Below are positions 1 through 7,507 of a stretch of DNA of 17,907 bases, one piece after another. Location of the stretch: NCBI GenBank assembly GCA_947460915.1, contig CANHKJ010000032.1, positions 1 through 17,907 of the forward strand, in the 5' to 3' direction. Source of the DNA: Verrucomicrobiia bacterium. GTDB taxonomy: Bacteria > Verrucomicrobiota > Verrucomicrobiia > Verrucomicrobiales > Akkermansiaceae. The notes beneath the pieces are model-generated. The model was not told where the DNA came from. It saw only the letters and a program-made list of their open reading frames with translations, and ran no database searches. Made by a program: the position numbers and the translations under genes. Position 1 is the stretch's first letter. Every line of letters starts with the position of its first letter.

Positions 1-885
1 TTTCTCCCCCTGCTCAGCGCCCACGCCTGCGCGATTCCAGCGATCATGGCCACACGCACCATCGATTCCGCCAAAGAACGCCTCGTGACCATCTTCGTTG
101 CCCCATGGATGTCCTGCTCCGCAAGGCTCCCTGTTTACCTTCTCCTGGTACCCATGCTGTTGCACCGCGAGGAAGGGAACTCCATGCAACAAGGGCTCGT
201 CATGGCTACCATCTACCTTGTCGGAATTTTCACTGCTTTTGCCGTGGCAAAAATCCTCCGCAAAAAACTCGGACCCGATGAGCATACCCATCACTTCATG
301 ATGGAGCTTCCGCCGTTTCACCCGCCGCAATGGACCTACATTCTCCGTCACGTACGTGATCGCGCTTGGGCCTTTGTAAAAAACGCGGGCAGCATCATTC
401 TCGCCATCTCCATCATCCTGTGGGCATTGCAAACCTATCCCAAATCCTCCAGCGAAGATCCAGCAGAGAAACTAGCCCACAGTGCCATGGGACGCATTTC
501 CGCCTTTATCGAGCCAGTCTTCGCACCCATCGGTCATGATGGTAAAACCGGTGCCGCCATTCTTACATCATTCGCTGCTCGTGAGGTATTCGTTTCCTCT
601 ATCGCCATCATGCATCACGTCGAAGAAGCGGATGATGAAGTCGAAACACGAGGCAGCATCCGTTCGCAACTCCAAGCCACCACTTGGGCCGACGGGCGCC
701 CGATGTTCACCACCGCATCGCTCATCAGCTTGCTGCTCTTTTACATATACGCTCTGCAATGCTTGCCCACCAGTGCCGTCGTCGCCCGCGAGACTGGATC
801 ATGGAAATGGGCCATCGGTCAATTTGCCTTCATGAGTGCCTTCGCGTGGTTCGCCGCATTCCTCGCCTTCCAACTCCTCTCCTAA
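1..885 (+). CDS. feoB: Ferrous iron transporter FeoB, C-terminal part (5' end outside window)
   Basis: This is the membrane portion of FeoB, the GTP-driven inner-membrane Fe(II) importer. The reading frame is open from base 1, so the N-terminal G domain and the first membrane part lie upstream; about 294 residues are visible. Family signatures are clear: the CAIPAIMATRTI segment right at the window edge, then APWMSCSARLPVY (the Gate-type motif with its conserved Cys), then SFAAREVFVSSIA, and near the end the YALQCLPTSAVVARETGSWK region. Several hydrophobic helices separate these motifs. It ends with TAA at 883-885, and the next gene, a Cys-rich FeoB partner, starts 10 bp later, which supports a feo operon. 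The sequence gives no reason to suspect a defect. It is functionally unrelated to the polysaccharide genes that follow and probably marks the border of that locus. Confidence 0.96.
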   Translation, partial: FLPLLSAHACAIPAIMATRTIDSAKERLVTIFVAPWMSCSARLPVYLLLVPMLLHREEGNSMQQGLVMATIYLVGIFTAFAVAKILRKKLGPDEHTHHFMMELPPFHPPQWTYILRHVRDRAWAFVKNAGSIILAISIILWALQTYPKSSSEDPAEKLAHSAMGRISAFIEPVFAPIGHDGKTGAAILTSFAAREVFVSSIAIMHHVEEADDEVETRGSIRSQLQATTWADGRPMFTTASLISLLLFYIYALQCLPTSAVVARETGSWKWAIGQFAFMSAFAWFAAFLAFQLLS

Positions 886-895
886 AAAGCTCACC

Positions 896-1069
896 ATGAA
901 CTCCGGCTACCAGACCTTTCTCGCCCTCAGCATCGTATTCCTTGCCGTCGGTTACCTCGTCTGGATGGTCAAACGCTCACGCAATAACAGCTGCGGCAGC
1001 CATTGCAGCTGCGCGCACCAAAAAATCTCCCCACCAGACTCCACCAGCAGCAAACAACAGGGAAAATAA
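896..1069 (+). CDS. FeoB-associated Cys-rich membrane protein (57 aa)
   Basis: A 57-residue protein starting at ATG 896, 10 bp after feoB. It has one N-terminal transmembrane helix (about residues 6-24, YQTFLALSIVFLAVGYLVWM), a short basic segment (KRSRN), and then a Cys cluster CGSHCSC. This layout, with one helix followed by a CxxxCxC cluster directly downstream of feoB, matches the small FeoB-associated Cys-rich membrane protein family. That family is thought to assist iron transport, perhaps by binding metal at the cytoplasmic face; the role is inferred from position and not proven. The frame stays open upstream to an ATG at 836, inside feoB. I prefer 896 because it begins just before the helix and does not overlap feoB. 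No Shine-Dalgarno is visible, so translation may be coupled to feoB. Confidence 0.8.
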   Translation: MNSGYQTFLALSIVFLAVGYLVWMVKRSRNNSCGSHCSCAHQKISPPDSTSSKQQGK

Positions 1070-1091
1070 TTCCCTTTTGCCAGCGGCAAAA
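1060..1091 (+). terminator. Two adjacent small hairpins, possible weak terminator after the feo genes
   Basis: Two perfect inverted repeats lie back to back. The first is GGGAA (1060-1064) with TTCCC (1070-1074), whose loop contains the TAA stop of the small Fe protein, followed by TTTT. The second is TTTTGCC (1075-1081) with GGCAAAA (1085-1091) and a 3-nt loop. The first has the form of a very short rho-independent terminator, but the stem is only 5 bp, so termination is uncertain. The position, between the feo genes and the exosortase gene, fits a transcriptional boundary. Confidence 0.3.
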
Positions 1092-1133
1092 CCCTGATAC
1101 ATTCGCGTCGTCTTAGCGAACGATATCCATGCC

Positions 1134-2081
1134 ATGTCCACCCCATCTGCGCCATCCCATCGTCCACAAATCTCGCCCTTCGCCCTCTGGTTTGGGATTA
1201 TCGGTTGCATCGCAGTCATTACTTTCTTCTATGCCCTGATGCCAAGCTTCGGCGCCGAGAGAGGACAAGCACCCCTAGACATTTTAAAAGACAGCTGGAA
1301 CGAGGAAACGCGCTACGAGCACGGCATCATGTTCCCCTTCATCATTCTTGGCCTGCTCATCTACCAATGGAAACAATTCGTCGCAAACGCCACACTCGGC
1401 GATTGGAAAGGATTACTCTTTCTCTTGCTCGGATGCTTCCTCTACATCATCGCCTACCGAGTCATTCAGTGGCGCGTAGCTGTCGGCTCGCTACCTTTTC
1501 TTGTTTTCGGATTAGTGTGGTATTTTGCCGGAAAAAAAACGGCGTTGCTCGCCGCCTTTCCGATTTTTTACCTCTGGCTCAGCATTCCCCTGCCCGATAT
1601 CCAACAGGCCACCGTACCATTGCAAAACATCTCCATCAAGCTCGCCCAAGGCCTCTGCAGTTTATGCTCCGTTGACACCATCGCCGTCGGCTCGAACATC
1701 TATTCTCCCGATAGCAAATGGGAAAGCTTAGAAGTGGCCGAGTCATGCAGCGGCATTCGTTCCTTAATGGCGCTGCTCATGATTTCATCCGCCTGGGCCT
1801 ATATCGCTCGCATGAGCTTGTGGAAACGCGGGCTGTTGCTGCTCTCCGCCATTCCTCTCTCCATCATCGGCAACGGATTCCGCGTCGCCTCGATCTTTGT
1901 CATGGCTGAATATGGTAACGAAAAGTTTGCCGTCGGCACTTGGCATGACAACAGCGGTCTGCTGATCTTCTACCCGATCAGCCTCGTTCTGATGATGACC
2001 TTCCATGCCATCTTAGAGGGATGGAATCCCTTCAAGAAAAAGAAAGTCGTTCGCACGATCATCGAATCCACCCCAGCATGA
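1134..2081 (+). CDS. Exosortase (EpsH-like transpeptidase/protease)
   Basis: A 315-residue polytopic membrane protein of the exosortase/archaeosortase family. These enzymes recognise a C-terminal sorting signal (PEP-CTERM-like) and cleave and transfer the protein at the membrane. The catalytic triad is visible: Cys205 in AESCSGIRS, Arg250 in GNGFR, and His271 in WHDNSG. At least six hydrophobic helices surround these sites, and the extreme C terminus is basic and soluble (KKKKVVR). The start at ATG 1134 is followed by a short polar leader and the first helix (FALWFGIIGCIAVITFFYAL); no Shine-Dalgarno is present. The C-terminal EpsI domain that is fused in some relatives is a separate downstream gene here, joined by an ATGA overlap. 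The neighbouring polysaccharide genes match the known association of exosortases with EPS loci. The recognised tail type cannot be assigned, because no substrate is in the window. Confidence 0.93.
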   Translation: MSTPSAPSHRPQISPFALWFGIIGCIAVITFFYALMPSFGAERGQAPLDILKDSWNEETRYEHGIMFPFIILGLLIYQWKQFVANATLGDWKGLLFLLLGCFLYIIAYRVIQWRVAVGSLPFLVFGLVWYFAGKKTALLAAFPIFYLWLSIPLPDIQQATVPLQNISIKLAQGLCSLCSVDTIAVGSNIYSPDSKWESLEVAESCSGIRSLMALLMISSAWAYIARMSLWKRGLLLLSAIPLSIIGNGFRVASIFVMAEYGNEKFAVGTWHDNSGLLIFYPISLVLMMTFHAILEGWNPFKKKKVVRTIIESTPA

Positions 2082-2833
2082 AACTCCGCTTTTTCATCAC
2101 CCCGTTTGCTGTCGCAGCGCTTCTCGGATTGATCTTTGTCCTCCCCGAGCGCGGTGATGTTGCTGGCACCTCCCTCTCCCGAGAAACCATCGATTGGGAC
2201 ACCAAAACACCACCACTCACACTCAAAAACTGGTTCGGCAATCGCGAAGTCGCCACCAAGCAGGAGCTCGATATCCTCAGCGAAGACACAACTTTCATCA
2301 AAGGTGCCTACACCGACTATGAACTCACACCTCTCATCGATGGGGACGGCAATCGTTTCAGCTCCGCAGTGAATCTATCGATCGTCATTTCTGGTCATGA
2401 CATGAACAACTCGATTCACCGCCCTGAGCGTTGCCTAAGAGCACAAGGACACATCGGACTACTCAGCCTCCCTAACGAACTCACAACCTCATCAGGAAAA
2501 AAAATCAAAGTCCAACGCATCGAGACAAACTTCCCCCTCAGAACCAAGTCCGCGGAGGAAATCCCACACACCATCGGCTTTGTAAGCTACTACTTTTTCG
2601 TCGGCCATAAACAACTCACGAACAGCCACTGGAATCGCACCATACTGGACATGAAAGACCGCATCCTCAGCGGTACTGATCAACAATGGTCCTTCATCAT
2701 GGCATCACTGCCCTACAATCTCAAAAGCACTGCCGAAGAAACCCAAAAAGAGCAGCAACTCGCGGACAAAAAAATCCGCCAGTTCCTCGCGGAGCTGACG
2801 GATGAAATCGTGCGATGGGATCAGGTGAAATGA
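2078..2833 (+). CDS. EpsI family exosortase-associated protein (DUF3485)
   Basis: A 251-residue protein translated in an ATGA overlap with the exosortase stop codon. It starts with a basic stub and one signal-anchor helix (about residues 5-22), so most of it should sit outside the cytoplasmic membrane. The family hallmark is the HRPERCL stretch at 114-120, equivalent to the HRPExCL motif of EpsI/DUF3485 proteins, with its single conserved Cys119. The exact biochemical role of EpsI is not settled; it is consistently linked to exosortase and EPS production. A longer reading from 2021 would run through the exosortase gene, and I reject it because the shorter start sits directly before the signal anchor. 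Its TGA stop at 2831-2833 touches the stop codon of the convergent polymerase gene, leaving no room for a terminator between them. The C-terminal third is charged and probably helical. Confidence 0.9.
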   Translation: MKLRFFITPFAVAALLGLIFVLPERGDVAGTSLSRETIDWDTKTPPLTLKNWFGNREVATKQELDILSEDTTFIKGAYTDYELTPLIDGDGNRFSSAVNLSIVISGHDMNNSIHRPERCLRAQGHIGLLSLPNELTTSSGKKIKVQRIETNFPLRTKSAEEIPHTIGFVSYYFFVGHKQLTNSHWNRTILDMKDRILSGTDQQWSFIMASLPYNLKSTAEETQKEQQLADKKIRQFLAELTDEIVRWDQVK

Positions 2834-4726
2834 TCACTCATTCATCTCTGCGGGCTTGATATTCGCCCCTTCGAGAAACTTGATGCACTTTTCGATTTCC
2901 AAAACCAATGCAGCAGTATCTGCGCGATGTTCTGCATGTTTAACCTCTGCTGCTATCGTTCGCGCTTGATGGAAATACGCCAATGCGCGCTCTGGGTCAC
3001 GCTTGCGCCAGATCAAATGAGCTCGCCCAAATAAATGTCGCGCGTAGTGGTAGCGAAATCCATATACTACCTCAATGATCAAATTGTCATCCAAAATAGG
3101 CTTATAGATCGGAGCTGATTCATCATAACGCGCTGCCGAATCATACATCAACGCCAAGTTCAATCGAGCCTGATAACTTTGTGGCACAAGCCGCACCAAC
3201 TCGTTTTGAATGACAATCGCTTCCTCCACAATCTTCTTGCGCTGCTCAAAAGTCATCTGTTCATCGGCTGTCATTTCGCACATCAACTTCGTTAAGTCAC
3301 TCATGACTCGAAAGTCTGGTCGCACACGCAGCGCTTGCTTGAGACTGGATATTTTTTCCTCAATCAATTGATTCGCTTGCTCGGGCTGAGGCCGCAAAAT
3401 GTACCAAGCCGCACCATCTCTCGCAGCAAATGCAATCATTCCGAATCCGAGCAACACCGCAAGAGATGACATTAGCCAATTTCTAGAGCGCAGGTTACTC
3501 ATCGCTTCATTTTTGGCAAATACCCAAGGTTGACGTATGATCAATGCGATACAGATCGACATCAACATCAAATCAGGCAACACGTGATAGACAAAACTAA
3601 AAAATGCTTGCACACCCATCCCCACTAAGGCCGCGATCGATCCGATCACAAACCCGTTATCGCCCCCATCATTCTTCTCACTCATCGTGAGAAAGGCCAC
3701 TCCTCGAAAAAATGTTGCACAAAAAATCACCAGCAACAAAGCCGCGCCCACAAGCCCGTAATCGACTGCAGCTTGCAGATATTCATTGTGAACATACTGA
3801 ACCTCATGAGAGCCGAGATATAGTTCTTGAATGTCCCATTTTGTCAGCGAATCAAAGAAAAACGATCGACTACCGCCACCCCACAGTGGTTTTTCCACAA
3901 TCATGTCGAGCGCCATTCCCGCAAGTTCAAGACGACCTCCATCACCCATTCCACGGCGAGCTATCACGCTTTCACCAAGTTGCCATGCGGCCGCAAGCAA
4001 TATTGGTGCTAAGGCAATCGATATGACAAGCGCCATCCCTGCCCATGCTACCTTCCTCCTCCACAAACTCATCAACCAGCCCAAGCATGCCACCACAGTA
4101 CCCGCTCCTAAGCCGAAAACAGCACCCCGAGAATTCGACAACACCACCCCATAAAGCGCAGTAAAATACATCACCCAAGAGATAACTCGCATCCACCGTC
4201 CTCGATCACCATCAAAAGCGATTCCCATGGAGAGTAGTCCAATGCCCAGCATGAAATTGGAAAAGTGATTGTAATGCAGGTATAACCCACTCGGATACGA
4301 AAGCGCAGCCCGCTCACCATAAATCGGATAGAAATTCACATCAACATAGGCTTGCACTGCTGCCACCGCAATGTTGGCGATCAGAACGCCCCAGAGCAAA
4401 AAAACCACCCACTTAAGCGAAGGAATCTTCTGCGACATTGTCCACCAATAAGCCCCTATTACACCGGCCAACAGCAACCCATCACTGCGCCCAAAATCCT
4501 GCACCGATGATTGCGACATACGATAGGCAAAATAACCTACAGTCAAAAATACGATAAAAGTCATCCATGATTTCGCCCATGAAAAATCAGCACGGTAACA
4601 GGAGCAAATCACTGCTGCACCAATCAAACAGAGAGGAATGCCACAGGAATAGGGATCCATCCCAATCGCGAAAAGAAATGCTGCCGCCAAACCTAACAGA
4701 AATAAAGCGATCGATAAAGCATTCAT
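2834..4726 (-). CDS. O-antigen ligase/Wzy-family membrane protein with TPR-like C-terminal domain
   Basis: A polytopic protein of 630 residues from ATG 4726. Roughly the first 430 residues hold about 10-12 membrane helices with signatures of the O-antigen ligase/polymerase family (Wzy_C): LSNSRGAVFGLG near 196, GRLELAGMALDMIVEKPLWGGG-type sequence at about 264-285, and the HNEYLQAAVDYGLVG segment from about 313. Known members join or polymerise undecaprenyl-linked glycans on the periplasmic side. The last 170 or so residues are soluble and helical with TPR-like units (for example QARLNLALMYDSAARYDES and RDPERALAYFHQAR), an arrangement known in EPS loci linked to exosortases. The frame is open to a TTG at 4756. 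I prefer ATG 4726 because the first helix begins there. The gene lies just downstream of the initiating transferase, so the two probably form a two-gene operon. Polymerase versus ligase cannot be decided from sequence. Confidence 0.88.
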   Translation of the reverse strand: MNALSIALFLLGLAAAFLFAIGMDPYSCGIPLCLIGAAVICSCYRADFSWAKSWMTFIVFLTVGYFAYRMSQSSVQDFGRSDGLLLAGVIGAYWWTMSQKIPSLKWVVFLLWGVLIANIAVAAVQAYVDVNFYPIYGERAALSYPSGLYLHYNHFSNFMLGIGLLSMGIAFDGDRGRWMRVISWVMYFTALYGVVLSNSRGAVFGLGAGTVVACLGWLMSLWRRKVAWAGMALVISIALAPILLAAAWQLGESVIARRGMGDGGRLELAGMALDMIVEKPLWGGGSRSFFFDSLTKWDIQELYLGSHEVQYVHNEYLQAAVDYGLVGAALLLVIFCATFFRGVAFLTMSEKNDGGDNGFVIGSIAALVGMGVQAFFSFVYHVLPDLMLMSICIALIIRQPWVFAKNEAMSNLRSRNWLMSSLAVLLGFGMIAFAARDGAAWYILRPQPEQANQLIEEKISSLKQALRVRPDFRVMSDLTKLMCEMTADEQMTFEQRKKIVEEAIVIQNELVRLVPQSYQARLNLALMYDSAARYDESAPIYKPILDDNLIIEVVYGFRYHYARHLFGRAHLIWRKRDPERALAYFHQARTIAAEVKHAEHRADTAALVLEIEKCIKFLEGANIKPAEMNE

Positions 4727-4760
4727 AAAGTACAAGTCCAAGCTCGATTGACCCAAATCC

Positions 4761-6167
4761 TCATTTCGCCCCCTTTGAGAACAATACGGCAGGCACGGTC
4801 TTCAATAAAATTTCAATATCTTTGAGCAAACACCAATGATCAATGTAGTCCAAATCAAGTTTCACCCACTCGTCAAAACTCGTGATTTTATTTCGCCCAC
4901 CAGCTTGCCAAGTGCATGTAATCCCCGGTTTAACGCTCAATCTGCGGCGGTGAGCCACATTGGTAATCGCATCAATTTCATACAAAGGCAATGGCCTCGG
5001 CCCGACCAGACTCATGTCGCCCTTAATTACATTCAACAATTGCGGCAATTCATCAATGCTCAGTTTCCGCAACAATGAACCAAAAGGGAAAATGCGCGGA
5101 TCACTGTCCAATTTAAAAACGGGTCCATCCATTTGATTGCCAACAGATTGTTTTATCAAATCAAGTTGTTTTTCGGCATCGGGATTCATCGTGCGGAATT
5201 TCCACATACGGAAAGGGCTCCCATAACGACCAGCACGCATCTGCGAGAAAAACACAGGAGCATGAGGACTGGTAATGCGAATCCCAACATAAGCGAAAAC
5301 CCAAAAAGGTATGCTCATCAACAAAATCAGCGTAGCACCCACGCGGTCCATTAGATCTTTGCACAGCAACTCCCACGACAACTCAGGTGTCGATCGCAGC
5401 ACTAACATCGGTTTGCTACCTAAGACGTCAAAAGTAGGCCGCGCAATTTGCGTCTTGATGAAGGAGGCAGAAATCCACGCCTCCACCCCCTGCAATTCAC
5501 ATGCCTCCACTGCCGCAGCTACTTTTTCAAATTCCGCATGCCGCGCGAGAAAAATTACGCGCTCAATGGCCTTTTCTTTTAGCAACAGGTATAAGTCATT
5601 CACATCCTGTGTCCGCAAGTCATAATGCCCCTCGACAATCCAGCGTGAAGATACTACTGGATCAGTCTCGGACAAGAAAGTTTCAATCTCTTCAGTAGAA
5701 CCAGCGATCATCACCCGCTCTTTACGAAACTGATCGTATTGCTTTTTCTTATCCCACCACTGAAGCATCCGATCTCGAATGATTAGGGCTATCAGAGTAA
5801 AAAACAGACCGATTCCAAAGGTCAAACGTGGCGGCGTGCTAAACTTTGCAAATACAGCAATCAAGCTGACGGCCAAGACAACGACCATCAGCGAAAGAAA
5901 GATCTCTTTTGCTGTACTCCAGAGAGACTTCTCTCGACCACGTCGATAAAAATCAAAACGCTCTAACAGTAATGGCGTGAAAGGAACGACTATATACAAC
6001 ATCCAGCGCATGGCTGAATCAAACTGCTGGTCATCGACCTGCATGTTTAGAGCTAAGCGCACGGGCCCGCGTAGCTCAGACGCAATCACAAATGCGAACC
6101 AAACCAAGACGGCATCGGTGATAAGAAGCACCTGCGTGGTAAATGAATCTTTGCGATTGGCGCTCAT
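4761..6167 (-). CDS. Polyprenyl-phosphate sugar-phosphate transferase (initiating glycosyltransferase)
   Basis: A 468-residue PHPT-type enzyme of the WbaP/WcaJ/CpsE class, which starts EPS synthesis by moving a hexose-1-phosphate from a nucleotide sugar to undecaprenyl phosphate. The N-terminal half has four or five membrane helices (about residues 12-130) and then a nucleotide-binding-like central region (RVMIAGSTEE at 151). The C-terminal bacterial sugar transferase domain starts near 270 with its membrane segment (RVGATLILLMSIPFWVFAYVG). It contains KFRTM (323-327), DPRIF, LSIDELPQL (369-377), GDMSLVGPRP (383-392) and PGITCTWQ (from 414). All the expected conserved stretches are present and the length is typical. 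The start at ATG 6167 has no Shine-Dalgarno. Which sugar it uses cannot be told. It is the first gene of a minus-strand pair with the polymerase, and is divergent from the VanZ-like gene. Confidence 0.95.
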   Translation of the reverse strand: MSANRKDSFTTQVLLITDAVLVWFAFVIASELRGPVRLALNMQVDDQQFDSAMRWMLYIVVPFTPLLLERFDFYRRGREKSLWSTAKEIFLSLMVVVLAVSLIAVFAKFSTPPRLTFGIGLFFTLIALIIRDRMLQWWDKKKQYDQFRKERVMIAGSTEEIETFLSETDPVVSSRWIVEGHYDLRTQDVNDLYLLLKEKAIERVIFLARHAEFEKVAAAVEACELQGVEAWISASFIKTQIARPTFDVLGSKPMLVLRSTPELSWELLCKDLMDRVGATLILLMSIPFWVFAYVGIRITSPHAPVFFSQMRAGRYGSPFRMWKFRTMNPDAEKQLDLIKQSVGNQMDGPVFKLDSDPRIFPFGSLLRKLSIDELPQLLNVIKGDMSLVGPRPLPLYEIDAITNVAHRRRLSVKPGITCTWQAGGRNKITSFDEWVKLDLDYIDHWCLLKDIEILLKTVPAVLFSKGAK

Positions 6168-6349
6168 GAGAAATAAAAAGACGCGGATTGTTTATCTTGT
6201 TATGTCTTTATACGCAACTGAATCCCTTGATTTTTCGATCTTTTATTGTTGCTTCGTACTTGACATAAAATGCAGACTCTCAACGAGAACTGCTGATCAT
6301 TCAGTGATTTGCATTGACCAGGGTCGTCTGCATAAGCAGGCTGACGGCG
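6168..6349. promoter_or_regulatory. Divergent intergenic region between initiating transferase and VanZ-like gene
   Basis: This 182-bp, AT-rich spacer lies between two divergently transcribed genes, so promoters for both are expected here. A consensus -35-like TTGACA lies on the plus strand at 6260-6265, but no good -10 box is found 16-18 bp downstream. A TAAAAT at 6266-6271 could serve as a -10 for a different -35. On the minus strand the stretch around 6185-6220 is AT-rich with only loose matches. No clear operator repeat or riboswitch was recognised. The promoter assignment is positional, not demonstrated. Confidence 0.4.
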
Positions 6350-7507
6350 ATGCGAACTTTAGCTCTCATAGCTTGCTTGTTCAGCCTATTTTTCGCGATG
6401 ATTCACGCTTGGAATCATCAATTTGAACCTATGCCAGACGGCCATGTTGTTCGTTTGAACGATCTGCAATTGTTGCCCCAGCACTCGGCTCACATCAAAC
6501 GGGAAAGCAACTCATTGATACTTTCTGCACGGGGAGAGACAAGGCACGCCACATTTGACCTACCGCTGGGAACCACCTCAAGTCACCTTTTTGTCCGAGT
6601 GTCTGCTCAAGCCAAGCAACTGATTGCAGGTGATGAAATTTGGCAAGATGGCCGAACATTTATCGAATGGCTAACACCTGAAAACCAAAGGGGAACTGTC
6701 TCACCGATTCACTCGGCACAGGGTGACTCGGGCCTGACGAGTTGCTTCGCCATCAAAATACCACCAGGGAATCTTCGCCCCGTATTACGACTCGAAAATC
6801 TTGGCAAACAAGGAGATTACATACTGAAAGAAATCGAAGTAACGCCCGCAAGGATCACTGGATCATGGAAACTTGGCAGCCCGTTGATCATGGCGGCCTT
6901 TGTTTTTCTCATCGCAAGTCTACTCGCCGCAAATCATATTCCATCGCTACCACGGCGATTATTCGCAGCAAGCATCACATGCATCGTCGGTTACTTTTTC
7001 ATCATCCCTGGGCCATGGCCGCAAACGAAGGGCTTAGGGCAGGACCTTGCATGGCATCATCAGCAAGCAAAACCAATGGAAACAGATTCAGGCATCAAAC
7101 TTTATCCTCCCATTGCACCGCAAGAGACTATCGAATCGAAGCCTGCAGATCAAAAGATACCTGATACTCAAACGAATTACACGAAATTACCCGAATCTGA
7201 TAACCTCGCGTTACAAGCCAAAAGAATTCTCGCAAAAGTTCGCTCGCTCTTGCATTTTGCCCTTTTATTTGCGCCCGTGTGGATCGTGAGTTACGCCGTG
7301 GGATCGAAACGCGGATTTTTGCTAGGCATTGCCATGGCTCTTGGTATTGAGATGGCGCAGTGGCTCTTTGGCTATGGATTTCAAGCGGATGATGTGAAAG
7401 ATTTGCTCGCAGATCTTTGCGGCATCAGCATGGCGGTTTACTGCCACACGCGCTTGTCTCGCAAAATCCACTCATGGATGCCTTTCCCATTTCCCCAACC
7501 GGCCTAG
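6350..7507 (+). CDS. VanZ-like membrane protein with an extracytoplasmic N-terminal domain
   Basis: A 385-residue protein from ATG 6350; the frame is open to a TTG at 6314, but ATG 6350 directly precedes the signal-anchor helix (MRTLALIACLFSLFFAMIHA) and has a weak AGCAGG upstream. Residues 22-170 look like an extracytoplasmic beta-rich domain with alternating hydrophobic strands (for example SHLFVRVSAQAK and PVLRLENLG), reminiscent of a carbohydrate-binding jelly roll; this is a guess from pattern. Two helices follow (about 178-195 and 203-221), then a polar Pro/Lys-rich loop (222-295), and three helices (about 301-365) carrying the VanZ-like core: IEMAQW around 333-338, an acidic pair at 347-348, and LCGISMAV. 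VanZ domains occur in proteins of cell-envelope function, but their activity is unclear. It lies inside the EPS locus on the opposite strand, and its 3' end overlaps the convergent GT2 gene by 36 bp. Confidence 0.72.
   Translation: MRTLALIACLFSLFFAMIHAWNHQFEPMPDGHVVRLNDLQLLPQHSAHIKRESNSLILSARGETRHATFDLPLGTTSSHLFVRVSAQAKQLIAGDEIWQDGRTFIEWLTPENQRGTVSPIHSAQGDSGLTSCFAIKIPPGNLRPVLRLENLGKQGDYILKEIEVTPARITGSWKLGSPLIMAAFVFLIASLLAANHIPSLPRRLFAASITCIVGYFFIIPGPWPQTKGLGQDLAWHHQQAKPMETDSGIKLYPPIAPQETIESKPADQKIPDTQTNYTKLPESDNLALQAKRILAKVRSLLHFALLFAPVWIVSYAVGSKRGFLLGIAMALGIEMAQWLFGYGFQADDVKDLLADLCGISMAVYCHTRLSRKIHSWMPFPFPQPA

Noticed and set aside
836..895. N-terminal extension of the small FeoB-associated protein
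   Set aside because: The extra residues are Ser/Pro-rich shadow sequence of the feoB end; ATG 896 starts just before the membrane helix.
2021..2077. N-terminal extension of the EpsI-like protein
   Set aside because: It overlaps the exosortase gene and puts 19 polar residues before the signal anchor; ATG 2078 gives a typical ATGA overlap.
3712..4154. Plus-strand open frames antisense to the polymerase gene
   Set aside because: They lie fully inside a well-supported membrane protein gene, and the translations are low-complexity Ser/Pro/His-rich shadows.
4727..4756. TTG start giving a 640-residue polymerase
   Set aside because: The GAGGA before it is only one base from the TTG, too close to act as a Shine-Dalgarno, and ATG 4726 opens the first helix. 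It cannot be fully excluded.
5977..6426. Plus-strand open frame of 149 codons crossing the divergent spacer
   Set aside because: It is antisense to the start of the initiating transferase, overlaps the VanZ-like gene in another frame, and its translation shows no domain or sensible hydrophobic pattern.
7361..7507. Possible exosortase sorting tail on the VanZ-like protein
   Set aside because: The C terminus ends MPFPFPQPA without the motif-helix-basic order required of PEP-CTERM-like tails.
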